A stretch of DNA of 64,000 nucleotides. It comes from Tunicatimonas pelagia (lineage in GTDB: Bacteria; Bacteroidota; Bacteroidia; Cytophagales; Cyclobacteriaceae). Under the pieces are notes generated by a model. It had not been told where the DNA came from. It did not search any database and saw only the letters and a program-made list of their open reading frames with translations. Position 1 is the first letter of the stretch; every line of letters begins with the position of its first letter. Location: NCBI RefSeq assembly GCF_030506325.1, contig NZ_CP120684.1, forward strand, positions 1-64,000, in the 5' to 3' direction. Below, one piece after another: positions 45,630-53,547 of the stretch. The position numbers and the translations under genes were made by a program.

Positions 45630-46149
45630 AAGTTTCATCGTAATTAAGGCTTCGTCCATTACGAAAAGCATAACGCCCATTTATGCTGACGGAACCAATC
45701 TTTAAACCTAATACAACTCCAATCATGTTGGGATTAAATAACAAAAGTTTTTTAGCCCAATGGCGGATTTTACTCGATTGCTTGCCATACCTCTAATTGA
45801 ACATAACCGAAGTTTCGATAGAAACTTTTCCCCAAACGACCCCTATATATTGAATTACGTTCAGTTCCACAAGCTAAGCTTTCCTAGTTTTATTGGTGGT
45901 CCAGCTATTTTAGGAAAGGATGAAGCGCCTACTCGTGTTGCGCAAGCATACGGCACATTATAAACAGAATCACTTCAGAGCGTTGGTGTTAATTTTTACC
46001 TTTATCAAAATAACTAGCGATAACATTTACTTATCAATAGTTATTTTTCGCTGAATACTTGTTCTTCGCCTCGAGCTTTCGTAGCTTATGAACACTTGAA
46101 TTACGGGTCTCTCAATGACCGATCAGCCAACCACGATACTTATACTTAT
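45630..46149. other. Intergenic region with near-repeat and inverted repeat
   Basis: The region holds the near-repeat at 45681-45701, which forms one arm of an inverted repeat AGCATAA-CGCCCAT-TTATGCT at 45667-45687. A 67-residue frame at 45760-45963 has no recognised domain and I cannot support it as a gene. Such inverted repeats can be recombination sites, and a tyrosine recombinase gene follows; no link is shown. Confidence 0.4.
45681..45701 (+). repeat. 21-bp near-repeat of 1445-1465
   Basis: TTATGCTGACGGAACCAATCT matches the copy at 1445-1465 at 19 of 21 positions. It lies 52 bp after the lipoprotein stop and forms part of an inverted repeat (45667-45687). Confidence 0.3.
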
Positions 46150-46491
46150 ATGGATACTACGTTCTTTCTCCAAAACTTTGCCTGGTCAGGTAGCATTGAG
46201 CCTCACCAGCTAGATCGCCTTTCAGCGTTGCGCGAATCGCTACTGGCTGACGGACGGATCGGTCGACTAGCTGCTACCGAGGATTATCGGCTTGAACCTA
46301 CTAACGCGGATCTTGATTTGTTACGGTCCGCCCAGCAGCGCTTGTTCTTTCGATTTCCATCCTTGAATTTTAAGCAGTCTTTACTATTAGTGAAGACTGT
46401 GCGAAACTATAATATTGAGGTTACGTGTGAGGATGCAATTCCCGAGGAATTTAAACGGAACCTGAAAGTAGCTCAAGGATTTTTTCATTAA
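46150..46491 (+). CDS. Small protein upstream of the recombinase, 113 aa
   Basis: The start was placed at the ATG at 46150 (MDTTFFLQNFAWSGSIEPHQ); an earlier ATG at 46096 is also in frame. Helical, soluble, unrecognised. It contains SLNFKQSLLLVKTVRNYNIE. It is the first of three same-strand genes leading to the tyrosine recombinase. Confidence 0.5.
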   Translation: MDTTFFLQNFAWSGSIEPHQLDRLSALRESLLADGRIGRLAATEDYRLEPTNADLDLLRSAQQRLFFRFPSLNFKQSLLLVKTVRNYNIEVTCEDAIPEEFKRNLKVAQGFFH

Positions 46492-46561
46492 TCAAAATTT
46501 ACCATTCAACAGGATAAGTAGATAGAGGCTTTATTATGCCCCATGTAACAACAGTGAGCTC

Positions 46562-46978
46562 ATGAAACACCCTAGTCCTGAAGCCCGAAAAAATCAAGCC
46601 GAATTCTTGAGAAACTGCCCACCCGAGCAGCGAGCCTTCTTTGAGCAAAATTTCCGTGTGGGCAATGCTGCCTATCTATATCATCAGCAGGCTCTCATTC
46701 TGGAAGAGCCAACTGAAGAGGACTTCCAACATTGGTTAGAAGGGCTGCCCGAGAATATCCGGCGCAATAAAGAGGCTGAGGGTTTTGAAAAATGCCGAAC
46801 CCACGTTCCTTTCACCCGGCACGTGATGGAAAGAAGGGATATCGGGATGGATGATTGGATGAAGAGGAACCTTTCGGATGAAGATTATAATTTCTGGCAG
46901 CAGAGCGGCCAAGGCAATGTGCCTGTTCCAATTTCCGATGAAAAGAAAGGTGCTACATCGAGTAATGAACCGAAGTAA
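46562..46978 (+). CDS. Small protein coupled to the recombinase, 138 aa
   Basis: A charged helical protein, for example PPEQRAFFEQNFRVGNAAYL. No recognised domain, signal or membrane span. Its stop is two bases before the GTG start of the recombinase gene, so translation is probably coupled and a partner role (a directionality or accessory factor) is plausible by position only. Confidence 0.6.
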   Translation: MKHPSPEARKNQAEFLRNCPPEQRAFFEQNFRVGNAAYLYHQQALILEEPTEEDFQHWLEGLPENIRRNKEAEGFEKCRTHVPFTRHVMERRDIGMDDWMKRNLSDEDYNFWQQSGQGNVPVPISDEKKGATSSNEPK

Positions 46979-46980
46979 CC

Positions 46981-47973
46981 GTGAGTTCAACCGGCAAGAA
47001 TAACGTACCTGATATCCCTGTCCGAATTTCTAAACCTTCTCCGGCAGTAACGGCCACGGCCGCGCGCTTTCTGCGAATTGGCATTGAAAAATCAGGGAAT
47101 ACCGTTCGTGCATACCAAGGGGATCTGAATTGTTACACACGCTGGTGCGAGAATCAGAGAGTTCCCCCTTTTCCAGCCACCGCCGACCAGGTAGTAAACT
47201 ACATTAGTGATCTGGCGGATCGATATAAGGTGGCCACTCTCCAACGTCGGCTAGCTATGCTTTCGTCATTCCATGAACTTCAGGGAATGGAAAGCCCGAC
47301 GTCTAGCAAACTGGTTCGAACGGCCATGGACGGGATAAAGCGCTCATTAGGTATCAAGCAGCATCAGGCCCCGGCGTTCACCCTGGAAACTTTCCAGAAA
47401 GTGCTGCTGTCTTTGGACGAGAGCGTGAACAGTCAGCTCAGAGATAAAGTTGTGCTGCTGCTAGGTTTTACCGGGGCGTTCAGACGCGGTGAATTGGTTG
47501 CTCTGAATGTGGATGACTTGAATTTTGATGAAGAAGGTATTCTCATCGATGTACGGCGTAGTAAAACGGATCAGTTGGCCGCTGGTCAACTGAAGGCAAT
47601 CTTCTATGCTTCCCACCCAGGGCTCTGCCCGGTCCGGACTACCAAACGGTACCTACAACGGATTACTGAATGTGGGGCTATGCCCGATGAGCCGGGAGCC
47701 TCGCCCCTACTGCTCCGGATGCGTCGAGGAGATCGGTTCGGGCTTCAGCGGCTCACCGATCAGACGGTGAACCTGATTGTAGCTAAGCATTTCGGAAACC
47801 ATTTCTCAGCTCATACCCTACGGGCTAGCTTTGTGACTGTATCAAAAAAGAATGGAGCTAGTAATTCGGAGATCATGGCGCAAACCCATCATAAGACCGA
47901 AGCCATGATTCGTAGGTATACTCGTTTTGAGGATGCCCGGAGCCATAATGCTGGGACAAAATTGGGATTGTAG
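46981..47973 (+). CDS. Tyrosine recombinase/integrase
   Basis: A 330-aa site-specific recombinase with a GTG start. The N-terminal SAM-like core-binding domain includes SGNTVRAYQGDLNCYTRWCE. Catalytic residues are visible: Arg in GAFRRGELVAL, Lys in VRRSKTDQLAAG, the HxxR in SAHTLRASFVT, His in QTHHKTEAM and the Tyr nucleophile in IRRYTRFED (Tyr313). Enzymes of this kind resolve plasmid multimers, integrate elements, or act as TnpI resolvases in Tn3-type transposons. Which applies here is not clear; the target site is unknown. Confidence 0.9.
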   Translation: MSSTGKNNVPDIPVRISKPSPAVTATAARFLRIGIEKSGNTVRAYQGDLNCYTRWCENQRVPPFPATADQVVNYISDLADRYKVATLQRRLAMLSSFHELQGMESPTSSKLVRTAMDGIKRSLGIKQHQAPAFTLETFQKVLLSLDESVNSQLRDKVVLLLGFTGAFRRGELVALNVDDLNFDEEGILIDVRRSKTDQLAAGQLKAIFYASHPGLCPVRTTKRYLQRITECGAMPDEPGASPLLLRMRRGDRFGLQRLTDQTVNLIVAKHFGNHFSAHTLRASFVTVSKKNGASNSEIMAQTHHKTEAMIRRYTRFEDARSHNAGTKLGL

Positions 47974-47987
47974 TTTAAGATGAAATA

Positions 47988-48653
47988 ATGATTCAGAAAA
48001 GTAAAATTAAAGCCACAGAAGTAATTGCAATTGTTGTAGCTCTAGCTGGAGTAGTCGTGGGAATCCTCACCTATCTAAATCAAGAGGGGAATAAAAAAGG
48101 TTCAGAAGAAGACCCAATCGTTGTTCGACACTTAGAATCTCGTAAAGATGATCAAAATTTTAAGATTACTAGAAACTCAATAGGTGGTGTTAAAGTGGGG
48201 ATGGAATCCGAAGAAGCGAACGAATTATACAGAGGATATGAATTCAAATCAGATTATCATATGGGCGGCATTTTGACTACAATATCTAAAAACGACACGA
48301 GTATTGTTAACTGGTACGCAGATGATCAGGAAAAGATAACCTGGATATCAACCTACAATACAGATTTTGAGTTATTTAATGGATTGAAAGTCGGTGCGGA
48401 TTTAGGAACCTATTTCTCTGTATATCAAAATGAACAGAGATTATTTTATGATTTTCACGATAATAAGTTTTTTCTTAAACCGTACGATATGAACTCTAAA
48501 CTTAGAGTAACTTGGTTCTACGTTGATGTATTAGATGAAGAATATCTGTTTACCAATGTTAAGGATTATTTTGGCGAACTCTACTATGATGTTAGCAAAC
48601 ATGGTGTCCCTGAAGGATCAATCTCTGGAATATTGATGACCGTGGAAAAATGA
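47988..48653 (+). CDS. Membrane-anchored protein of unknown function, 221 aa
   Basis: One N-terminal membrane span (VIAIVVALAGVVVGILTYL) and a soluble domain of about 190 residues rich in Asp, Tyr and Phe. No family recognised. It starts 14 bp after the recombinase stop and may be read through from it. Confidence 0.6.
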   Translation: MIQKSKIKATEVIAIVVALAGVVVGILTYLNQEGNKKGSEEDPIVVRHLESRKDDQNFKITRNSIGGVKVGMESEEANELYRGYEFKSDYHMGGILTTISKNDTSIVNWYADDQEKITWISTYNTDFELFNGLKVGADLGTYFSVYQNEQRLFYDFHDNKFFLKPYDMNSKLRVTWFYVDVLDEEYLFTNVKDYFGELYYDVSKHGVPEGSISGILMTVEK

Positions 48654-48818
48654 GTCCAAATATTTTTTAATAATTGATTAACATAACTTTAACTATATCA
48701 CAAAAATTCGAGCACAGAAACAGGGCTGCGCTGTACAAATATTAAGTGTCCAATCCGGAAAGGGCAACTAGAAGGAGAAGAAGCTTTTCCAGAACATGAG
48801 ATTTTTATATCTGAAAAT

Positions 48819-48834
48819 ATTTCTAAGTAGAAAT
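48819..48834. promoter_or_regulatory. Palindrome upstream of the second DUF932 gene
   Basis: ATTTCTAAGTAGAAAT has perfect 7-bp arms with a 2-bp centre and lies 52 bp before the DUF932 ATG. Two relatives lie downstream of the gene at 49804-49819 and 49904-49919. Confidence 0.55.
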
Positions 48835-48886
48835 TTGCATAGCTGTAAACAAATTATGATATTGATTAGTAAATCATCCTTTTCTA

Positions 48887-49735
48887 ATGAAAGATACCAC
48901 ACTGCAATATCACTCATCATTGGACGAAATTTGCTTTCCTGTTGACAAGCGGCCGGTGGCTGATTTATTTCCTGACTACGACTTTGCAGACGACCTTACC
49001 CATGCAGTTTATCGCACCGACGAAACAGCTACAAAAATTCTACAATTGTGCCCAGACAGCTACGAGCTGATCCCTAATGAAAAACTTCTCGCCCCCCTGG
49101 TTGAAGGGCTAGATCACCGATTTGGTAGTGAAGGCTATGAGGCATTAATTCGGAGCTACGATGACCGTAGATTTTATCTTTCATTTACGATCAAAGAAGA
49201 GTATTCAATCGCTAAAAAGGACAAACTACGCCCGCGTATTGAAATTCGGAATAGCTATGATGGCTCTATGCGCCAAACGGTTTCACTGTCCTTCTATCGA
49301 TTGATTTGTAGTAATGGTATGATGGGCATGTCGGAAGTGATTGCCAGTAGCACTAAGCACCGTACTGGTGCCCAATTACCAGACTATGAATTAGTGTTTG
49401 ATGAATTAGAGGATATATCCTACCGCGTTGAGCGTTTTAAGCGTATGACTGATCGTAGGGTTACTCCCGATGAGTTGGAAGAGATTACTGAAATTATACG
49501 AAAGCGTAAGCAGTTGAAGTATCCAGCTATCCTCGTTGACCAGGCCCCCATTATCGCGGAGAAAGAAGCAGCACAATTAGGCGTTCCTCTGAATAGCTGG
49601 TTAGTGTACAATGGTTTCAATCACGCGCTTTATCATTCTCGTGGAAAACTATTACCTGATGAGCGCGAACGAATTGATCGTAATGTGCTTAGAACAATGC
49701 AACAACATTGGAAGCTTCCTTCTAACATACAATAG
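48887..49735 (+). CDS. DUF932-type plasmid protein, second copy
   Basis: 282 aa. The segments IRSYDDRRFYLSFTIKEEYS and VSLSFYRLICSNGMMGMSEV, with the conserved CSNGM core, place it in the DUF932 family or a close relative, shorter than the copy at 38373-39563. Function unknown. It is flanked by three palindromes with the arms ATTTCTA/TAGAAAT, one before and two after, paralleling the arrangement around the first DUF932 gene. Confidence 0.75.
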   Translation: MKDTTLQYHSSLDEICFPVDKRPVADLFPDYDFADDLTHAVYRTDETATKILQLCPDSYELIPNEKLLAPLVEGLDHRFGSEGYEALIRSYDDRRFYLSFTIKEEYSIAKKDKLRPRIEIRNSYDGSMRQTVSLSFYRLICSNGMMGMSEVIASSTKHRTGAQLPDYELVFDELEDISYRVERFKRMTDRRVTPDELEEITEIIRKRKQLKYPAILVDQAPIIAEKEAAQLGVPLNSWLVYNGFNHALYHSRGKLLPDERERIDRNVLRTMQQHWKLPSNIQ

Positions 49736-49803
49736 CACCCTATCGGTAAACCCTACAGAATTTCATACGAATTGTTATTTTGAAAATTTTTCTACTTTTT
49801 AAA

Positions 49804-49819
49804 ATTTCTAATTAGAAAT
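49804..49819. promoter_or_regulatory. Palindrome downstream of the second DUF932 gene
   Basis: ATTTCTAATTAGAAAT, extended to a perfect 20-bp palindrome at 49802-49821. It is the most symmetric copy of the set. Confidence 0.5.
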
Positions 49820-49903
49820 TTTTGCAATTGCTATATATCCGTGACTCGCATAAATTGTGTATTCTGTAAAAATTATTAGTTGTCAATTTTTATATTTATA
49901 AAT

Positions 49904-49919
49904 ATTTCCAGTTAGAAAT
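49904..49919. promoter_or_regulatory. Third, imperfect palindrome of the set
   Basis: ATTTCCAGTTAGAAAT has the same arms with one mismatch. It begins 100 bp after the previous copy, close to ten helical turns. Confidence 0.4.
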
Positions 49920-49994
49920 CCTTCTGTTCAGCCATTATATTTTGACCGCCGGATTGTGGTCATACGATTACTTGCCATACCCTGTAATGACTTG

Positions 49995-50134
49995 CTAGTT
50001 GTTGCTACTTTTTAGTAGCTTAACATATCGGCATTGCTGCTGCCAGATAGTCGGGAAATCACGCTGTGCTTCATTCGTGAAACTATCGAATAGACTTAGC
50101 CACTCATTCTGTGCCAGCTCACCCCTGATGCCGT
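49995..50134 (-). pseudogene. 3' end of a gene cut by the Tn3-type insertion
   Basis: On the minus strand a frame runs from the transposon end to a TAG at 49995-49997. It reads GIRGELAQNEWLSLF, then FTNEAQRDFPTIWQQQ, with the look of a real helical protein end. The other end of this gene is not in the window next to the second repeat. The family is not recognised. Confidence 0.5.
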
Positions 50135-50365
50135 ATATAGGTAACTCCCATATTCGTGTGTTTTTTCACGCTAAGGATTTAATGACGATGCAACTGCTAC
50201 GCCCTAATCCGATGCGGATCAATAATGTACTCACCGTAGAGAATAATATTCTCCCATCCAATTGGGCTGATATGTGTGATTAGTTCGTTATTTACTGTCA
50301 AACCGTCTTGCTGTTTAATGTCGATCAGAATACGGTTTATCTCTTTGGCCTGCCAGTAGATAATA
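50135..50365 (-). mobile_element. Tn3-family transposon end, left copy (231-bp direct repeat)
   Basis: Identical over 231 bp to 63763-63993. It contains a Tn3-type terminal inverted repeat at 50140-50175, from GGTAACTCCC to TTTCACGCTAAG; the ACGCTAAG inner end is the conserved Tn3-family box. The last codons of a transposase follow (50197-50364). Homology stops abruptly at 50366. The same 5 bases, ATATA, precede both inverted repeats. Confidence 0.85.
50197..50364 (-). pseudogene. tnpA: Tn3-family transposase (TnpA), C-terminal fragment
   Basis: About 55 codons ending at a TAG (50197-50199). The text, IIYWQAKEINRIL and then ITHISPIGWENIILYGEY, matches the C-terminus of Tn3-family TnpA, where HISPIGWE and LYGEY are conserved. 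Upstream of 50365 the frame meets a stop within a few codons and similarity ends, so this is a truncated remnant. Confidence 0.85.
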
Positions 50366-50532
50366 GGGTTCATCTACATAAAGGGACGGAATTATCGGTA
50401 GAAATAGGCGGGTTTTTGTCACTCTGATAGAACATAGTTAATCGCCCCTCACTAATTATATGAAAAATAGGATTCGGACTGTCAACAGAGTCTATACTTA
50501 ACTAGTGCTCACCCAAGAAGCTATATAAAGGC

Positions 50533-51018
50533 TTATTTTCCTGCGGTAATTAATCGAAATCTTTTAAATGATTTAAGGGGTTTTATCAACTGTACCAATG
50601 AATGGTGAGATTCTATGAGTAATACATTTTGATAGTCGTCCAACATCAATGATAGAATGGGAACATCCACAACTTGATCCATAATCCGGTATATAGCTAA
50701 ATTGGCAAAATGAAGTCTCAAATATCTAACCCACATTTTCTCATCTCGACGGGATAACGGATAACAGCGCTCATCGATTAATAATAAGGTAGTAGGAATT
50801 GCTAAGCATAAATCAGCAATTTGCTTAATCCGCCGATGGGTATCCGGCTGCCCATCGTCTATCAGAAAAATATGCTCAATACGCTCTTCGCCCTCAGGTA
50901 CTACCAGTGCTGGGCAAGCGAGATCATAGGGTAATTTGCTACCTGACTTTTTAATATACTTCTTGTAGTGGGTATTAGCTATAATCAGTAAGCTAGAAGA
51001 CTGAGCTTCCTGCTTCAT
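50533..51018 (-). CDS. Universal-stress-protein-like domain, downstream half of a split gene
   Basis: 161 aa. SSLLIIANTHYKKYIKKSGS followed by CPALVVPEGEERIEHIFLID resembles the middle of tandem Bacteroidota Usp proteins (the PVLVVPEG turn and the start of a second Rossmann-like domain, ending in LLIESHHSLV). It starts with an ATG directly after an in-frame TAA that ends the upstream 79-aa frame. The two together would make a 241-aa protein of about the right size. Usp proteins bind ATP and help survival under respiratory stress, which suits a nos operon. Confidence 0.55.
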   Translation of the reverse strand: MKQEAQSSSLLIIANTHYKKYIKKSGSKLPYDLACPALVVPEGEERIEHIFLIDDGQPDTHRRIKQIADLCLAIPTTLLLIDERCYPLSRRDEKMWVRYLRLHFANLAIYRIMDQVVDVPILSLMLDDYQNVLLIESHHSLVQLIKPLKSFKRFRLITAGK

Positions 51019-51258
51019 TTACTGGAAGCAGAAATTGGTACTACCATTTTGCGCTAGAGAAAAGTCATTGGCCAAATTGACAGATGGGAGGTGATGGTCG
51101 CTGAAATAAGCATCGAGAGGCGTAGATGGTAATCCCATCAAGTCTTCTACAGAAGAGCTACACACTAACTGATGCTGACCAGTACCAAAATAAAAAGTTG
51201 TAAGTGCTTCTACGGTTCCCGTCCGGTCCCGGCACCATACTATTCTTTTCCTGCTCAT
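51019..51258 (-). CDS. Usp-like N-terminal part, upstream half of a split gene
   Basis: 79 aa starting MSRKRIVWCRDRTGTVEALT, compatible with the first strand and helix of a Usp domain but poorly conserved. It is in the same frame as the following gene, separated only by one TAA (51019-51021). It could be a nonsense-mutated gene or two adjacent genes. Confidence 0.4.
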   Translation of the reverse strand: MSRKRIVWCRDRTGTVEALTTFYFGTGQHQLVCSSSVEDLMGLPSTPLDAYFSDHHLPSVNLANDFSLAQNGSTNFCFQ

Positions 51259-51337
51259 CGGTTAAAAAATTTGCTCTCGTTAAAAGTGGGAGTTTGAGCA
51301 TTCAAAAAAAATGATAAAAGTCAGGTTACCCCTTTTG

Positions 51338-52051
51338 TTAGTAGAGGTTCGCTATACGAACTAGTCCGGCAGGGTCTTCAATACGTATCTTTCGTCCCTG
51401 GGTGGAGATCAATTGGTCGCTTTTAAACTCATTTAGCAGGCGAATGAGTGTTTCGGTCGCTGTACCTATAATATTTGCCAGATCGTCTCGAGTGAGATTA
51501 ATTTCAATGCTACCGTTATCATGGGTATCCAAGCCGTAGGTGTCTTTAAGCTCGAGCAATGTAATTGCTAGGCGTTCTCGCACTGAACGTTGTGCCTGGT
51601 TCGTAATGTTCTCAGTCATCAGCCCGAGTTCTTGGCATACCTGCTTCATAATTTGCTGATTGAGCTGAGAGGATTCTTGCAGGGTCTGTAGAAATGTTGA
51701 TTTGGGAAGAAAGCAGATAGTGCACTCTTCCAGTGTCTCGGCTGAAACTCCGTAGCTCTCTTCTGCCAGCAAGGCTTTGTAGCCTAACAACCCCCCGTTG
51801 CGTGCGATACTGATAATCTGCTCCTTTCCTTCGTAACCCAACTTATAGACTTTTACTTTACCCTGATTAATGCAAAAAACCCCCAAAGGTCGAGTGCCTT
51901 CATGGAATAAGATTTGCCCTTTCTTGTAAACGGTGCACGACTTCCCCTTAGAAATAGCCGTGAGTTGGTGGCTGCATAACGAACTGAACGATGAGGTCCC
52001 CAAGGAGCGACAAGTTTGATAAGCGATAGAAGGACGAAGCGGCTTTCTCAT
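51338..52051 (-). CDS. Crp/Fnr-family transcriptional regulator
   Basis: 237 aa from the ATG at 52051 (MRKPLRPSIAYQTCRSLG); a longer frame to 52177 would overlap nosY and was rejected. The cyclic-nucleotide-binding fold is clear (YKKGQILFHEGTRPLGVFCI, VKVYKLGYEGKEQIISIAR) and the C-terminal helix-turn-helix reads LTRDDLANIIGTATETLIRL. Two or three cysteines near the N-terminus (Cys14, Cys25, Cys38) could hold an Fe-S cluster as in Fnr, but the spacing is not classic. Its position after nosY suggests it controls this island in response to oxygen or NO. Confidence 0.85.
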   Translation of the reverse strand: MRKPLRPSIAYQTCRSLGTSSFSSLCSHQLTAISKGKSCTVYKKGQILFHEGTRPLGVFCINQGKVKVYKLGYEGKEQIISIARNGGLLGYKALLAEESYGVSAETLEECTICFLPKSTFLQTLQESSQLNQQIMKQVCQELGLMTENITNQAQRSVRERLAITLLELKDTYGLDTHDNGSIEINLTRDDLANIIGTATETLIRLLNEFKSDQLISTQGRKIRIEDPAGLVRIANLY

Positions 52052-52064
52052 AACGTAATCACTT

Positions 52065-52832
52065 TCACATATCTTTTTGTAAAAACCGGCGGTGCACCAG
52101 ATAATAAGGAATAGCAATCCAGAGCAATAGCGCTGCCAGTGAGACAATAACCCCTCGGAAGCTGCCAAAAAAATCACGAAATAAGGCTCCTGATAATCCT
52201 AAAAGTGCTGAAGCTTCGGTTTTCATAATGATCGTAATGCGAGCGATGTCTATGGGGTTGAAGAACGATAGCGTGAGTACGCCTGGCTCAATCGGGTACT
52301 CGCCCAAGTGGTACATAAAGAACAGTAGTAACCCATCGTATACGAAGGCAAAGAACGCCCACAGTAACAGGGCTAATCCCATGCCACGGGCTTTGTCAGA
52401 TACAACAGTACTAATGAACAAGGCAATCGCTACAAAAACGAAGATGAGTAGCCCACCACTAAGTATAAGCAACAAACTCTCAGCAGCAGGATAGAATAAT
52501 AGTAGCGGCAAGCCAATACTTAGCAGAAATCCAGCTACAAGAGCTCCGCATAATCCTAGATAAAAGCCCCCGAGGACCGTAGCTCGGGCGATGGGTTGCG
52601 CCAGCAGCAATACGATAAAATCCTGGGAGTTGTAAAAGTAGACCACAGCAAATACTAAGGCAATGAGTGGCAAAGCAAATAACGTTACCTGCATAATAAT
52701 TAATAAAGCCTTTTCTGGCTGACTCTCCAGCATGAAGATACCCCAACCTACCGTGGCCAACAGCAGTACGTACCCCTGAATGAGCCGGTTCCGGAGTAGG
52801 TCACTAATGATGTATTGGCTTACTTTCTGCAT
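52065..52832 (-). CDS. nosY: NosY ABC transporter permease
   Basis: A 255-aa polytopic protein with six hydrophobic segments (for example YVLLLATVGWGIFML and LLLILSGGLLIFVFVAIAL), following nosF by overlap of 29 bp. With NosF it forms the transporter that supplies sulfur or energy for copper-site maturation of NosZ in the periplasm together with NosD. Assignment from topology and gene order is firm. Confidence 0.85.
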   Translation of the reverse strand: MQKVSQYIISDLLRNRLIQGYVLLLATVGWGIFMLESQPEKALLIIMQVTLFALPLIALVFAVVYFYNSQDFIVLLLAQPIARATVLGGFYLGLCGALVAGFLLSIGLPLLLFYPAAESLLLILSGGLLIFVFVAIALFISTVVSDKARGMGLALLLWAFFAFVYDGLLLFFMYHLGEYPIEPGVLTLSFFNPIDIARITIIMKTEASALLGLSGALFRDFFGSFRGVIVSLAALLLWIAIPYYLVHRRFLQKDM

Positions 52833-53547
52833 CGGGTTGTTTTTGGGTTAAGAGCCGGACGATGATTTTATTAAGCTGGGTTTCGGAAGTCTGTTTCCGC
52901 AGGGTCTCCATCGATTCAAAAAACTGCACTTGGCCCTCCATTAAATAAATTATCTGGGTGGCAATGTCGTCCAAATCGTTAAGAATGTGGGAAGTAACCA
53001 GCACTAGCTTTCCGGTCTGCACACTACGGTTGATCTTACTCTTCAGGCACTCATTGGATGGCGGATCCAGGGCGGCGGTAGGTTCATCCAGAATGATGAT
53101 GGGTGGATCAAATAAAAAGGCCAAAGCAGCACTTACCTGTTGCCGCATCCCCCCCGATAGCGAACCCAATGATTTGTGATGTATTTGCTCAATGCCAAAT
53201 TCTTCGTACAGCTCATTATCGTAATTACTTACATCCGCTCGCAACTGCTTGATCATAGTGAATAAATCTGCTACCCGCAGATGCTCAGGAAAGCGGCTTA
53301 ACTGGGGCATATAGCCGATGTCGCTGCGGTACTGATAGCCCGTTTGAGTGTTGTTCCCATTCACGGTAATTGTCCCCTCACCGGGTAGTACTAACCCTAA
53401 AATGGCTTTTATTAACGTGGTTTTACCCGACCCGTTCGGACCGATCATCGCTACGCATTGTCCGGTGCGGAGTTCTATCGATACCGAGCGAAGTACATGC
53501 TGCTGACCGTAGTTTTTACTTAGGTTTTCAATTTTGATCATAAGCAT
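52804..53547 (-). CDS. nosF: NosF ABC transporter ATPase
   Basis: 247 aa with a full set of ABC motifs: Walker A GPNGSGKTTLIKAILGL, signature LSGGMRQQVSAALAF and Walker B IIILDEPTAALDP, followed by the switch His in TSHILNDLDD. It pairs with NosY and works with NosD in assembling the CuZ centre. It overlaps nosD by 20 bp and nosY by 29 bp. Confidence 0.92.
   Translation of the reverse strand: MLMIKIENLSKNYGQQHVLRSVSIELRTGQCVAMIGPNGSGKTTLIKAILGLVLPGEGTITVNGNNTQTGYQYRSDIGYMPQLSRFPEHLRVADLFTMIKQLRADVSNYDNELYEEFGIEQIHHKSLGSLSGGMRQQVSAALAFLFDPPIIILDEPTAALDPPSNECLKSKINRSVQTGKLVLVTSHILNDLDDIATQIIYLMEGQVQFFESMETLRKQTSETQLNKIIVRLLTQKQPDAESKPIHH

Larger units (their letters stand above)
49736..50134. 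other. AT-rich region with two palindromes and a gene fragment
   Basis: The palindromes AAATTTCTAATTAGAAATTT (49802-49821) and ATTTCCAGTTAGAAAT (49904-49919, one mismatch) lie here. From 49995 to the transposon end at 50135 there is a truncated reading frame on the minus strand. Confidence 0.55.

Noticed and set aside
45760-45963. 67-aa frame before the recombinase module
   Set aside because: No motif, no plausible operon spacing and no partner; not supported as a gene.
45776-49981. GATT(G/A)CTTGCCATACC near-repeat at 45776 and 49966 flanking the recombinase region
   Set aside because: One mismatch over 16-17 bp is expected several times by chance in a 64-kb window, and flanks do not extend.
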